A stretch of DNA of 64,000 nt from Mycobacterium sp. (GCF_029961025.1 NZ_JASBVP010000006.1:186001-250000); one strand, 5' to 3'. Positions 10,303 to 19,733 are shown, counted from the stretch's first letter. The notes: generated by a model from the sequence alone, not told the origin. Made by a program: numbers and translations.

Positions 10303-10526
10303 CGTCCGACCTCGGCAGCCAGAATTTCTTCGATGCGCTCGGAGATATCGCTACGGCCGCTACGGCCGGCGGCTGCTGCGTTGAGGCGTCGACGGGCACC
10401 GGTCATGCCCAGGTAAGCCTCGAGCGCTTCACGGCTGACCTCCGAGATGGTCAAATTCCGTCGCCTAGCCTCGTGCCGCAGACGTGCATCCAGCGCGTCA
10501 GGGATCTTGACCGTCGTCCGCTTCAT
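10299..10526 (-). CDS. VapB-type antitoxin (ribbon-helix-helix)
   Basis: From the ATG at 10526 the protein has 75 residues: MKRTTVKIPDALDARLRHEA, then NLTISEVSREALEAYLG. This is a standard ribbon-helix-helix DNA-binding domain. It is followed by an Arg/Ala-rich linker and a helix (ISERIEEILAAEVGR) that should mask the VapC active site. An ATG at 10538 is also in frame, but it falls inside a perfect palindrome just upstream of the chosen start, so the shorter form is preferred. The gene overlaps the 5' end of vapC, as expected for co-translation. The pair is probably autoregulated through the palindrome. Confidence 0.82.
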   Translation of the reverse strand: MKRTTVKIPDALDARLRHEARRRNLTISEVSREALEAYLGMTGARRRLNAAAAGRSGRSDISERIEEILAAEVGR

Positions 10527-10540
10527 GTATGCCAGCATAC
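10527..10540. promoter_or_regulatory. Palindromic operator candidate of vapBC
   Basis: GTATGCCAGCATAC is a perfect inverted repeat (GTATGC / GCATAC, two-base centre) lying directly before the vapB ATG at 10526. Its position at the start of the operon is what is expected for VapB-VapC autorepression. Binding is inferred only from symmetry and location. Confidence 0.55.
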
Positions 10541-10696
10541 CTTAGCTGTCCACCTACCGGCGGGGAATCGCGAGACTGAAATTCCCGGATAGTGCTGCCA
10601 TGGCGATCTCGCTGCCACAATCCGGCAGAGCAATCACACCTGGGCCGCGGTCCTGTGTCGCTACGGGTGTGGCGTGGTCAACGCCTTCGAGGGCTG

Positions 10697-12601
10697 CTAC
10701 CACCACTGCTGCGGGCCGAGCCGGAGGTCTTTCTGCAGGTCGGTGTCGGCGGCGCGAACCGCGCCTTCCTCGACGCGGAATGCCGCGGCGATGTCGGCGA
10801 AGCGGCCGGTGGTCAGGTGGGCTCGTTGACACACCATTCGTGTGATCCCGGCTGCGACCGCAGCGGGGCCGTGCGCATCCAGAACGGCGTTCTCGTCGGG
10901 AATTCGCCACAGCGCCGCGAGGCAACGCAGAACGCAGGGCAGGCCGAACACCGGAATCACTCGCTGCCACAGCAGTTCACCGACAGGGCCGAGCGGAATC
11001 CGAGGTTGCGGCGGTGCATATACACCATGGCGGCCGGGTCCGGACACCCATCGGCTCAGGTGCGCGGGCTCCAGCGCGCGGTCATAGGGCAAGATCTCGA
11101 CGACCTGCCCGGTCTCGCCCGGCGCTAGCCAACGCAGCAGGAACGGAAAGCGATGTCCGGCCGTGGTGTCTACGTAGCCGCTGGAGGCATGGCGTACACC
11201 CGGCGGCGGGGTTATCGTGCGAGCGGCGAAAGCGACCAGCTCCTCAGCCGGCGAGATCCCGAGCGCCCACGCGGCGCCCGACGGACCATAGAGCCGCACC
11301 GCCGTCCCCGCAGGCGAATCCGGCGCGCAGATACGCGCCAGCCGCCGATCGTTACAGACCACCGCCTCCCACACCTTTGCGGCCAGCTTGTCGCCGATTC
11401 TCGACAGCTTGGCCGGCGTGGCACCGCGATCGGCAGGCAGCCGCGACGGCCGCTTCCTCGGTTCCGGTGGTTGGGTGACAACCTGTTTCGCTCTCGCCGC
11501 CGGCCGGGGCATCGGGTCGGCCGGTGGTCTAATGGGCTCGGGCGCGACCCGGACGGTCGGCCTGGGAACGCAGCGGGCGCACCCGAGCCTGGTTTTCGTC
11601 GCCGTCAGCCGCTCATCGGCGCCGCAGTGGGGGCAGGCGATGTCGGTGAAACGGGTCAGCGGGATGAGCCAGTCCAGCGTCAGCGGGTAGCGTCGGTCGC
11701 CGCGGCGGACGTGAACCGGCAACCGCCACACCGGCACCTGGTAGATGTGCAGCCGGTAGGGCCGGATCGCATGGCTGGCCCGGTACTTCTCCCGAGTCTC
11801 CTCGAGGCGCCGGGCACGCTCGTTGCGTACACTCTCGACGCGGGCGTCCAGCAGTTGCCATCGATCGGCAGGTGCTTGCGCACGCCGGCGCTCGATCGTC
11901 GCGAGCGCATCGCGGTAGTAGGCCTCCACGCGTTGCAGCTCCGCGTCGCGCGCTGCGTCGATGTCATCCGCGAGTTCGGATTGGCGCCGCTGGGCGCGCT
12001 GCTCGATAACCCGGTTCGCGCACCCGATCGCCGGGGTCAGCCCGGGCAGCGGTGGCGAGCTATCGGTCGGCGTCGTCGCCAAGGTGGCAAGTTTGCTCCC
12101 GAGCTGAGCTGGGAGCCGGCGCTGCGAGTGCACATCCACCCAGCATTCGGCGCATTCCTGGTAGTGCTCGTCGGTGGAGAGCGTGTAATCAACCAGCGCG
12201 CCGACCCGCAGAATCGGGCGAACCGATCTGGTCGGTGCGGCCGCGGCGTCGATCCGCCCGTGATCGACGGTGAACTGCTCGCGCGCCAGGGCCTGCAGGT
12301 GCTCGGCCGGGGGTGGCGGCAGGGCGGGCACCGACACCGCCACCGTGGCGACGTCGCCGAGCGCCAGCACCTCGTCTGCGCAGCGCCCCAGCGCGGGATG
12401 CCCGGCCGAAAGCAAGGTCGCGCCATCCTCGCGAGCAACATCGGGATCGGCCGTGACCTGCAGCACCTCCGGCAACTCCAGCATCGCCTGCAGGGTCGGC
12501 GGGAGCATCACCAGTGTCGTGTCACCGCCCGATTCGGTGAGCCCGCCGCAGGCCTCGACATACCGCAACCAGAAGTCCAGCCCCGCATCGGTGCCCGTCA
12601 C
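10697..12601 (-). CDS. Large zinc-ribbon/coiled-coil partner of the SNF2 helicase (unknown function)
   Basis: I do not recognise a named family for this 634-residue protein. What can be seen: an N-terminal alpha/beta region to about 190; a charged helical stretch at roughly 205-275 (RRQSELADDIDAARDAELQR and more) that looks like coiled coil; and a zinc ribbon near 320-342 (CPHCGADE, then GCARC). A Pro/Arg-rich linker follows, then a C-terminal domain rich in Trp and Leu ending LGPQQWW. The GTG start overlaps the helicase stop by 4 bases (GTGA), so the two proteins are made together and probably act together. A nucleic-acid-binding or recruitment role is inferred from the zinc ribbon. It lies beside toxin-antitoxin modules, suggesting a defence function. 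Confidence 0.6.
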   Translation of the reverse strand: MTGTDAGLDFWLRYVEACGGLTESGGDTTLVMLPPTLQAMLELPEVLQVTADPDVAREDGATLLSAGHPALGRCADEVLALGDVATVAVSVPALPPPPAEHLQALAREQFTVDHGRIDAAAAPTRSVRPILRVGALVDYTLSTDEHYQECAECWVDVHSQRRLPAQLGSKLATLATTPTDSSPPLPGLTPAIGCANRVIEQRAQRRQSELADDIDAARDAELQRVEAYYRDALATIERRRAQAPADRWQLLDARVESVRNERARRLEETREKYRASHAIRPYRLHIYQVPVWRLPVHVRRGDRRYPLTLDWLIPLTRFTDIACPHCGADERLTATKTRLGCARCVPRPTVRVAPEPIRPPADPMPRPAARAKQVVTQPPEPRKRPSRLPADRGATPAKLSRIGDKLAAKVWEAVVCNDRRLARICAPDSPAGTAVRLYGPSGAAWALGISPAEELVAFAARTITPPPGVRHASSGYVDTTAGHRFPFLLRWLAPGETGQVVEILPYDRALEPAHLSRWVSGPGRHGVYAPPQPRIPLGPVGELLWQRVIPVFGLPCVLRCLAALWRIPDENAVLDAHGPAAVAAGITRMVCQRAHLTTGRFADIAAAFRVEEGAVRAADTDLQKDLRLGPQQWW

Positions 12602-14439
12602 GAGGGCTCACCCGCCCGGGTTGCCGGGTGGCGACCCGCGACGCCCGGCTGTGCGGCGCTGGCGGTCCCCACCAGAAGGTCCACGTCCTCCCTGCTTTTC
12701 AGGTAGCCGCGGCGCGCCTCGGCCAGCGCGGCGCCAAGAGCCTCGAGCCGTCGCTCGAACTCCTCGTCGTCGACGGCATCGACGAACGCATCGAACACCT
12801 CGTTCTCGAAATCGAAGTCGTCATCGACCCGGCCCAGGATCATGTCAAGCTCACCGACGACCAGTTCGAACAGGTTGATCTTGGACTCGAGCACCTGCAC
12901 GATCCGTTGCTCGATGCTGCCCCGGCAGACCAGGTTGGTCAGCGTCACGTGGTGTTGCTGCCCGACCCGGTGCAGCCGGCCGAGCCGCTGCTCGATTTGC
13001 ATCGGGTTCCACGGCAGGTCGAAGTTCACCATGACATGGCAAAACTGCAGGTTGCGACCTTCACCCGCGGACTCGGTCGACAGCAGGATCGGCGTTTCGG
13101 AGCGAAACTTGCTGATCGTGGACTCTTTTTCGGTCCGGGTGAGGCTGCCGTGATACACCGCCGACGGCAGCCCGGAACACTCGACCGCAGCGGCAAGAGC
13201 CTCCAGTGTCTGCCGAAACCCGGTGAACACCAGCACCTTCTCGCCCCTGGTGAGGTGGCGCCGCAGGAGTTCGACGAGCACCCGCACCTTCTCGGGTTCC
13301 CGGATCGCCCGGGCCCGTTGCGCCAAGTCGTTCCAGCCGAGCTTGGCCAGCGTCGGGGCGGCGGCCGCGGGACTGGAGCCGGCCAGCCGGGTCAGGCCGC
13401 GCAAAACCAACCGGGTGCGTGACGCCGACTGTCCGGCCCTTTGCCGCCAGGCGCCCGCACCTTCGAGCTTGGCACGGGCCGCGCCGTCGCCGGACACCGG
13501 TGCGGGCGCCGCTAGCCTGACCCGCCGGACGATGTCCGCATACAGGCCGGCCTCGTCGGCGCCGGGCGTCACCAGGATCGTCTCGGCCAGGCGCGCCGGC
13601 AGCATCACAGCGACTTCGCTGCGGCGATGCCGGACCATCACCTCGCGGGTCCGGGCGCGCAGCTCGTCAAGGTTGCGCGGTCTCGACTCGACCGACGCCG
13701 CGCCATGTTTGGCGCGGAACTGGGCCGGTGTGCCCAGCAGTCCCGGCGCGACGAGGCTGACCAGCTGGTACAGGTCCGAGAGCTGGTTTTCCACCGGCGT
13801 TGCGGTCAGCATCAACAGATAGCGGGTGCGCAGCCCGCGCCCGAGCCTGCCCGAGGCGCTTCGGGGGTTGCGCAGGCGGTGCGCCTCATCGAAGATCACC
13901 AGATCCCAGTTGGCGCCGGTCAGCCTGCCCAGCAGTGGAGCCCGGCGAGCGGCGGCGAGCGAGGCGATCACGACCGGGTGAGGCGTCCCCGCCTCATGGG
14001 CAGGCGCCGACCCGGATTGGGCGATCGTGGTGGGCAACCCGAACTTGCGCTCCAATTCGTCGCGCCATTGATCGACCAGTCCCGCCGGAGCGATCACCAG
14101 GGCGTGATCGGCCAGCCCGCGCATCCGCAGCTCGGAGAGCACCAGCCCGGCCTCGATCGTCTTGCCGAGCCCCACCTCGTCGGCCAGGATGCCCCTGCCG
14201 CGCATCCGCCGCAATACCGTCCGCGCGGCCTGCAACTGGTAGTCGAACGGCTCGAAGCGCAACCGGGGCACCGCCAGAAAAGTGTCGAATCCCGGCCGCG
14301 ACCAGACCTGGACCGCCTCGTCGACGATCTTGGACCAATCCTGCTGCTGCCGTGCGCCATTGCGTAGCCGCTCCAGCAACGGCAGGTAGGTCGACAGGTC
14401 TTCGGCGGACGCCTGGTCGGCGGCCATCGTGACGGTCAT
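12598..14439 (-). CDS. SNF2/RapA-type DEAD-like helicase
   Basis: From the ATG at 14439 (GGGGAGG upstream) the protein has 613 residues. Helicase motifs are complete: LADEVGLGKTIEAGL near 84-98 (Walker A), VIFDEAHRLRNP near 178-190 (Walker B, DEAH), LMLTATPVEN, and in the second RecA domain VLVFTGFRQT, LSTESAGEGRNLQ and QRLGRLHRVGQ near 480-492. The motif set is that of SNF2 ATPases of the RapA/HepA branch, which translocate on duplex DNA. A C-terminal acidic segment (DDDFDFENEVFDAF) follows. It is the first gene of a two-gene unit with the zinc-ribbon protein. The open frame extends upstream to 14571, but that part looks noncoding. Confidence 0.88.
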   Translation of the reverse strand: MTVTMAADQASAEDLSTYLPLLERLRNGARQQQDWSKIVDEAVQVWSRPGFDTFLAVPRLRFEPFDYQLQAARTVLRRMRGRGILADEVGLGKTIEAGLVLSELRMRGLADHALVIAPAGLVDQWRDELERKFGLPTTIAQSGSAPAHEAGTPHPVVIASLAAARRAPLLGRLTGANWDLVIFDEAHRLRNPRSASGRLGRGLRTRYLLMLTATPVENQLSDLYQLVSLVAPGLLGTPAQFRAKHGAASVESRPRNLDELRARTREVMVRHRRSEVAVMLPARLAETILVTPGADEAGLYADIVRRVRLAAPAPVSGDGAARAKLEGAGAWRQRAGQSASRTRLVLRGLTRLAGSSPAAAAPTLAKLGWNDLAQRARAIREPEKVRVLVELLRRHLTRGEKVLVFTGFRQTLEALAAAVECSGLPSAVYHGSLTRTEKESTISKFRSETPILLSTESAGEGRNLQFCHVMVNFDLPWNPMQIEQRLGRLHRVGQQHHVTLTNLVCRGSIEQRIVQVLESKINLFELVVGELDMILGRVDDDFDFENEVFDAFVDAVDDEEFERRLEALGAALAEARRGYLKSREDVDLLVGTASAAQPGVAGRHPATRAGEPS

Positions 14440-14895
14440 ACGCCCTCCCCATCTCACTTGATGCGCGCAAGCGTTGCGCCGGGACGCTACCGGCGATGAC
14501 CGACATCCCCCACGACCCACGCCGGGCTGTGACGAATGAGGCGAAAGCGATTTCCGGGGGCTCGCGGGCATCGGGGTCGGCGCACCGGACCCGCTGTGCT
14601 GACTGCTTTATGCCGACGCACCGGCGATCCGTGTCGCTGGAGCTGTTTGAGGTCGCCTGGCGACACCGGGCAACGCAAACGCCCGCCCGTCGTCGCACTC
14701 CGGTGTCAGCATGAAGCCGGCACGCTGTTGGCTGGGCCCACTCTTGTAGCCTCTTGTAGCCCAGCGGAGATCTCGATTCGACCCGGCTCGTTTCACCCGG
14801 GGCCACGGCGGTTCGGGGCAGAAACCCCGGCCGCGGCAGCCGCCTTATCGTTGAGGGGTGTGCCGCAGTGTGACCCGCCCCCAAAGCGGAGCGGG
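14440..14895. other. Divergent intergenic region with no recognisable gene
   Basis: These 456 bases separate the helicase (minus) from the DUF1802 gene (plus) and must contain both promoters. Open frames exist but show no protein-like text. A 10-base unit CTCTTGTAGC is repeated in tandem at 14741-14760. I cannot place promoters with confidence. Confidence 0.5.
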
Positions 14896-15456
14896 ATGAT
14901 CCGGGCCGGGGCGGTGCCCGCACTCAAGGAGTGGAGTGCGGCGGTGCACGCGCTGCTCGACGGGCGTCAGCGAATCCTGTTGCGCAAGGGCGGTATTCAT
15001 GAGAAGCGGTTCGAGGTGGCGGCCCAAGAGTTTCTGCTGTTCCCAACGGTCGCGCACAGCCACGCGGAGCGGGTGCGGCCCGAACACCGAGACCTACTGG
15101 CCGCCTCGGCCGCTGACAGCACCGACGAGCGGGTGATTCTTCGCGCTGCGGCGAGAGTTGTCGCGGTGGTGGAAGTCAACCGCCCGGATAACCTGGAGGC
15201 CATCGAAGACCTGCACATCTGGACCGCTGAGTCGGTGCGCGCCGACCGGCTCGACTTCAGGCCCAGGCACCGGCTGACCGTCGTGGTCGTTCAGGCCATG
15301 CCGTTGGTGGAGCCGCTGCGGATGCCCCGCAGACCCGAATACGCCGGCTGCGCCAGCTGGGTGTGGCTGCCCGTGATGCCGGCCGTCGCGGCACCGGTGT
15401 ACGACGAGGCCACGCTAATCGGGCTCGCCGCCCGGGTCCGCGCCACCGTCGGATGA
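14896..15456 (+). CDS. DUF1802 family protein
   Basis: From the ATG at 14896 the protein has 186 residues. It starts MIRAGAVPALKEWSAAVHAL and continues LLRKGGIHEKRFEV and FLLFPTVAHSHAERV, the conserved text of DUF1802 proteins, which are found mainly in actinobacteria and cyanobacteria. The central RIL-LRKGGI and FPT motifs suggest a small alpha/beta enzyme or nucleic-acid-linked fold, but no activity is known. The frame is open upstream to 14536, but that part is unrelated to the family. The last 42 bases overlap the 3' end of the convergent hydrolase gene. This gene marks the return to conserved sequence after the variable region. Confidence 0.72.
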   Translation: MIRAGAVPALKEWSAAVHALLDGRQRILLRKGGIHEKRFEVAAQEFLLFPTVAHSHAERVRPEHRDLLAASAADSTDERVILRAAARVVAVVEVNRPDNLEAIEDLHIWTAESVRADRLDFRPRHRLTVVVVQAMPLVEPLRMPRRPEYAGCASWVWLPVMPAVAAPVYDEATLIGLAARVRATVG

Positions 15457-17115
15457 GGCGAGTGGCAGCAACAGCCGCGAGGCGCCGAAGTGCACGGTGT
15501 GAGTGGCCGGTTTCACCCGCATCCCCGTCGCCGGGGGATCGCCGGTTCCGAGGTTGCGGGCGTAGCGGGGGTGAGAGCCGCCGGCGATCAGAACGCGGAT
15601 CCGGGATCCGGCGCGAAACCGGTGCGCGACGGGGTCGAGTGCGACGGTGCGGGCTGACACAGGCTGAAACGCAGGCTGAAACAGTCGTTGGTAGCCCTCG
15701 CTGACGTTCACCGAGCGCCCCCGGGGGTCGACTTCGCTGACCCGGACGAACACGTCGACGTGGGCATTGTCAGCGGTGTGCGCCAGCTCGACAACCGGGG
15801 TGCCCGTCACCCGCAGATCCGCGGTGAGGGCCTCACCGGTGAAGCTGAGCACGTCGGCGCGCCGGGCCAGCCGGGTGTCGTCGCGGTAGCCGCCCTGCGG
15901 CGCCAGCAGCCGTCCGCCGACGGTGGGCGTCGGGTCGAGGGGGTCGTAGGTGAATGTCACGGGCGGCGTTGTCGGTGGCGGCGCAGTCGCACCCAGGCGG
16001 CCGCCGGGCTGCAGATACAGCACCCTCTGGGTGGTCGGCGGCGGCCAGTCGGCCAGGTTGGCCCAGCCCTGACCGGTGACAAAGACGCGCACCGCGGCGG
16101 CCCGGGTGCCGCTGCGCGCACCACGCAGGTGGCTGTCCAGCCAGCCCAGTGACTCCCGGCAGATGGTGCCCAGGCCCCGGGTGAGCAGCTGGGTGTGGGT
16201 CCACGGTCCCACCGTCAGCGCCACCTCGACGTCCCGCTCGCGCAGTCGGCGGTACTGCTGGAGGGTTTGGCGCAAGAACGGGTCCTGCCATCCGGTCAGC
16301 AGCAGCACCGGCACCCGCGCCCGCTCCAGCGCCGCGCCGAAGCGCAGCGGATCCCAGAACCGGTCTTGGGGATCGGGGTGTTCGAGCCAGGATTCGTACC
16401 AGGGCGCCCGGTCGCCCAGCAGCGCCCGACCCGCGGCGCCCATCGGTAATCCCAGGGCCGCGCGGGCCAGCCGCCGTCGCGCCGTGAGCTGGCGGATCAC
16501 CACGCGTATCCGGGGGCGGTCTTCCTGGTGGGCAATCAGATCGCTCCAGCCCAAAAAGTCGTTGAGAGTGAACGAGCCGGTGCCCCACGCGGAAGCGCTG
16601 AAGTCGTGCGGGCCGGCGGTGATCACGGCCGCGGCCAGCTCCGGCGGTGGATCCACCAGCAGGGCCCACTGGGTAAATCCCAGATACGAGATGCCGATGG
16701 TGGCGAACCGGCCGGTGAACCACGGCTGTCGGCGCAGCCACGCCACGGTGTCCGCGCCGTCGGCGGCTTCGTGGATCATCGGCTCGAACACCCCCCCTGA
16801 GCCGAAGGTTCCGCGCACGCTCTGCAAGACGACGTGGTAGCCGCGGGCGGCGTAGAGTCCGGCGAACGCCAGCGAGAACGGAAACCCGCGCCCGTAGGGC
16901 CCGCGAACCAGCAAGGTGCCGGCGGGCGTGGTGCGCGGTGCGTAGTGGTCCGCCACCAGGTCGACCCCGTCGCGCATCGGGATCCGCACCCGGCTCACCG
17001 TGTAGCCGGCGGTTGCCGGGGGCAGGCGCAGCAGCCCGCCGAGGACACGCCCACCGGCTCGACCGATCGGGGCGCGCAGCTTGGCGGGCCCGGGCGTCGG
17101 GGACGTGATCGTCAC
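15415..17115 (-). CDS. CocE/NonD-family (X-Pro dipeptidyl-peptidase-like) hydrolase
   Basis: This 566-residue protein has an N-terminal alpha/beta-hydrolase domain. RVRIPMRDGVDLVADHYAP opens it, and GISYLGFTQWALL near 141-153 contains the nucleophile serine in the G-x-S-Y-x-G context of S15/CocE enzymes. A C-terminal jelly-roll domain follows (VFVTGQGWANLADWPPP, later DVFVRVSEVDPRGRSVNVSEG). Members hydrolyse esters or peptides; the substrate here is unknown. It corresponds to the Rv2800-type gene near Rv2795c in H37Rv. No signal peptide is evident. GTG start at 17115; it is divergent from the metallophosphoesterase gene. Confidence 0.88.
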   Translation of the reverse strand: MTITSPTPGPAKLRAPIGRAGGRVLGGLLRLPPATAGYTVSRVRIPMRDGVDLVADHYAPRTTPAGTLLVRGPYGRGFPFSLAFAGLYAARGYHVVLQSVRGTFGSGGVFEPMIHEAADGADTVAWLRRQPWFTGRFATIGISYLGFTQWALLVDPPPELAAAVITAGPHDFSASAWGTGSFTLNDFLGWSDLIAHQEDRPRIRVVIRQLTARRRLARAALGLPMGAAGRALLGDRAPWYESWLEHPDPQDRFWDPLRFGAALERARVPVLLLTGWQDPFLRQTLQQYRRLRERDVEVALTVGPWTHTQLLTRGLGTICRESLGWLDSHLRGARSGTRAAAVRVFVTGQGWANLADWPPPTTQRVLYLQPGGRLGATAPPPTTPPVTFTYDPLDPTPTVGGRLLAPQGGYRDDTRLARRADVLSFTGEALTADLRVTGTPVVELAHTADNAHVDVFVRVSEVDPRGRSVNVSEGYQRLFQPAFQPVSARTVALDPVAHRFRAGSRIRVLIAGGSHPRYARNLGTGDPPATGMRVKPATHTVHFGASRLLLPLASSDGGADPGGEPD

Positions 17116-17187
17116 GGAGCCAGGGTAGGGGCCGGCCGCAAACGGCGGTGCGCGGCGCGCCGCGCCCGGTCATTAGGGTGGGAAGTC

Positions 17188-18165
17188 GTGGCGTGGCAAG
17201 AAGCGGGGCAGCGGCCGGGCAATGCGGGACAGCCGACGCTCTGGGCGGTGTCCGATTTGCACACCGGCCACCTCGGCAACAAGGCGGTCACCGAGTCGCT
17301 GCACCCCTCGTCCCCGGACGATTGGCTGATCGTCGCCGGCGACGTCGCCGAGCGCATCGAGGACATCCGCTGGACGCTGGATCTGCTGCGCCGGCGATTC
17401 GCCAAGGTGATCTGGGTGCCCGGCAACCACGAGCTGTGGACCACCAACCGCGACCCGGTGCAGATCTCCGGCCGCGCGCGCTACGAGTACCTGGTCGACA
17501 TGTGCGACAAGATGGGGGTGGTCACGCCCGAACACCCCTATCCGGTGTGGACCGAGCGGGGCGGCCCGGCCACCATCGTGCCGATGTTTTTGCTCTACGA
17601 CTACACCTTCCTGCCCGACGGGGCGGCCAGCAAGGCCGAGGGCCTGGCGATCGCCTGGGAAAGCAATGTGGTGGCCACCGACGAGTTTCTGCTGTCGCCG
17701 CAGCCGTACCCCACCCGGGAGGCCTGGTGTCGCGAGCGGATCGCCGGGACCCGCGCCCGGCTGGAAGACCTGGACTGGATGACGCCGACCGTGCTGGTCA
17801 ACCACTTCCCGCTGGTGCGCGAGCCCTGCGATGCGCTGTTTTACCCGGAATTCTCGCTGTGGTGCGGAACCACCGAGACCGCCGACTGGCATACCCGTTA
17901 CAACGCCGTGTGCGCGGTCTACGGGCATCTGCACATCCCGCGCACCACATGGTATGACGATGTTCGCTTCGAAGAGGTGTCCGTCGGCTATCCACGGGAA
18001 TGGCGGCGTCGCAAGCCTTTTAGCTGGCTGCGTCAGGTGCTGCCGGAACCACGGTACGCGCCGGGCTATCTCAACGACTTCGGCGGCCATTTCGTGATCA
18101 CCCCAGAACTGCGGGCGCAGGTCGAACGGTTTCGGAAACGGTTGCGCCAGCGCCAATCACGATGA
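17188..18165 (+). CDS. Metallophosphoesterase preceding pptT
   Basis: This 325-residue calcineurin-like phosphoesterase shows all metal motifs: AVSDLHTGHLGN near the N-terminus, VAGDVAERIED, VPGNHELW, NHFPLVRE and YGHLHIPRTTW. The GTG at 17188 gives VAWQEAGQRPG. The open frame extends back to 16834 antisense to the hydrolase gene and is ignored. The stop overlaps the pptT ATG (ATGA). The same gene pair exists in M. tuberculosis, where the phosphoesterase (Rv2795c, PptH) removes phosphopantetheine from carrier proteins, opposing PptT. That role is transferred here on conserved linkage. Confidence 0.92.
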   Translation: MAWQEAGQRPGNAGQPTLWAVSDLHTGHLGNKAVTESLHPSSPDDWLIVAGDVAERIEDIRWTLDLLRRRFAKVIWVPGNHELWTTNRDPVQISGRARYEYLVDMCDKMGVVTPEHPYPVWTERGGPATIVPMFLLYDYTFLPDGAASKAEGLAIAWESNVVATDEFLLSPQPYPTREAWCRERIAGTRARLEDLDWMTPTVLVNHFPLVREPCDALFYPEFSLWCGTTETADWHTRYNAVCAVYGHLHIPRTTWYDDVRFEEVSVGYPREWRRRKPFSWLRQVLPEPRYAPGYLNDFGGHFVITPELRAQVERFRKRLRQRQSR

Positions 18166-18833
18166 CGATAGACACACTGGTGGCATCGGTGCTGCCCGAC
18201 GATCCGGAGAACCTCGCGTTTGCCGAGCTTTACGTCGACCCGCCCGGCTTGGCCCTGTTACCCGAAGAGGAACCGTTGATGGCGCGTTCGGTAGCCAAGC
18301 GGCGCAACGAGTTCACAACGGCCCGCCACTGCGCGCGGACCGCGCTGCACCGGCTGGGCCTGCCGGCGGCGCCGATCCTCAAGGGCGACAAGGGTGAGCC
18401 GCTCTGGCCCGACGGCGCCGTCGGGAGCATCACCCACTGCACCGGCTACCGCGCCGCGGTGGTGGGCCGCCGCCCCACGGTGCGATCGGTGGGTGTCGAC
18501 GCCGAACCGCACGCCGTGCTGCCCGACGGGGTGCTGGAGGCGATCAGCCTGAAAGAAGAGCGCCGCGAAATCGCAGCTCTGCCGGGGAACTTGCATTGGG
18601 ACCGAATATTGTTCTGCGCCAAAGAGGCAACGTATAAAGCGTGGTTTCCGCTGACTAAACGGTGGCTGGGTTTCGAGGACGCCCATATCACCTTCGATGC
18701 GGTGGGGACCGGCGGTGGTTTCGTCTCGCGGATCCTCATCGACGGCTCGGCGCTATCGGGTCCGCCGCTGACGCAGTTGACCGGCCGCTGGTCGGTCGAG
18801 CGTGGTCTGGTGCTGACGGCGATCGTGCTATGA
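18162..18833 (+). CDS. pptT: 4'-phosphopantetheinyl transferase PptT
   Basis: This 223-residue Sfp-type transferase has [14 protein letters not shown] and [15 protein letters not shown], the Mg2+/CoA-binding motifs of the family. An N-terminal [16 protein letters not shown] binds the CoA phosphates. It attaches the phosphopantetheine arm to carrier domains of polyketide synthases, mycobactin synthetases and Pks13, and is essential in M. tuberculosis. It overlaps the phosphoesterase gene on the left and truB on the right by 4 bases each, giving a tightly coupled three-gene unit. It could also activate the carrier domain of the FAAL-ACP-reductase encoded at 55-58 kb. Confidence 0.95.
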   Translation: MTIDTLVASVLPDDPENLAFAELYVDPPGLALLPEEEPLMARSVAKRRNEFTTARHCARTALHRLGLPAAPILKGDKGEPLWPDGAVGSITHCTGYRAAVVGRRPTVRSVGVDAEPHAVLPDGVLEAISLKEERREIAALPGNLHWDRILFCAKEATYKAWFPLTKRWLGFEDAHITFDAVGTGGGFVSRILIDGSALSGPPLTQLTGRWSVERGLVLTAIVL

Positions 18834-19714
18834 GCGTGGGTCCGGGCATCGTCGTCGTCGACAAACCGGCCGGGGTGACCAGCCACGACGTGGTGGCCCG
18901 CTGCCGGCGGATCTTCCAGACACGCAGGGTCGGCCACGCCGGCACGCTGGACCCGATGGCCACCGGCGTGCTGGTGATCGGGATCGAGCGTGCCACCAAG
19001 ATCCTCGGGCTGCTGAGCGAGACCTCCAAGTCCTACACCGCCACCATCCGCCTGGGCCAGTGCACCGTCACCGAGGACGCCCAAGGCGCGCTGACACGGC
19101 AGGTTTCGGCGGACCACCTGACCGAGGCGGCCATTGCCACCGCGGTCGCCGGGCTGCGCGGGGACATCATGCAGGTGCCGTCGGCGGTCAGCGCCGTCAA
19201 GGTCGGCGGGCGGCGGGCCTACCGGCTCGCCCGGGAAGGCCGGGCGGTGGAACTGGCGGCCCGACCGGTGCGGGTCGACCGGTTCGACATCACGGCCGTC
19301 CGCAGACACGATCGTCTCGTCGACATCGACGTGGCGGTGGACTGCTCGCCGGGGACCTACATCCGCGCGCTCGCCCGGGATTTGGGTGACGCGCTGGGCG
19401 TTGGCGGGCATCTGGTCGGCCTGCGGCGCACCCGGGTCGGACGGTTCGGGCTGGACCAGGCCCGGACCCTCGACGAGCTCGCCGAGCGGCCGCGGCTGAG
19501 CCTGACCCTCGACGAGGTGTGTCTGCAGATGTTTCCTCGTCGCGACCTCGCCGGCGAGGAGGTTGAGGCGGCCGCCAATGGGCGCCCGCTGACGGCGGCC
19601 GGGATCGACGGCCTCTATGCCGCCGTCGCCGCCGGCGACCGGGTGATCGCGCTGCTAAAAGACGACGGCCCGCGGTCCAAGGCGGTGGTCGTGATTCGCC
19701 CGGCCACGCTATAG
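18830..19714 (+). CDS. truB: tRNA pseudouridine-55 synthase TruB
   Basis: From the ATG at 18830 the protein has 294 residues. The N-terminus [17 protein letters not shown] and the catalytic motif [14 protein letters not shown] (Asp 41) are diagnostic. [20 protein letters not shown] and [15 protein letters not shown] follow in the expected order. It isomerises U55 in the T-loop of tRNAs. ATG overlaps the pptT stop by 4 bases (ATGA). A longer open frame reaches 18662 inside pptT but lacks support. Confidence 0.96.
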   Translation: MSVGPGIVVVDKPAGVTSHDVVARCRRIFQTRRVGHAGTLDPMATGVLVIGIERATKILGLLSETSKSYTATIRLGQCTVTEDAQGALTRQVSADHLTEAAIATAVAGLRGDIMQVPSAVSAVKVGGRRAYRLAREGRAVELAARPVRVDRFDITAVRRHDRLVDIDVAVDCSPGTYIRALARDLGDALGVGGHLVGLRRTRVGRFGLDQARTLDELAERPRLSLTLDEVCLQMFPRRDLAGEEVEAAANGRPLTAAGIDGLYAAVAAGDRVIALLKDDGPRSKAVVVIRPATL

Positions 19715-19733
19715 CGCGGGGGCGGGGCCAACG

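Noticed and set aside
7800..14500. CRISPR array or cas genes in the hotspot where H37Rv has them
   Set aside because: No regularly spaced repeats of 28-37 bases with unique spacers were found, and no Cas protein text. The repeats present are contiguous tandem duplications or single pairs.
14536..14895. N-terminal extension of the DUF1802 gene
   Set aside because: The extra 120 residues are Arg/Gly/Ala noise with no family text. The ATG at 14896 starts the conserved domain.
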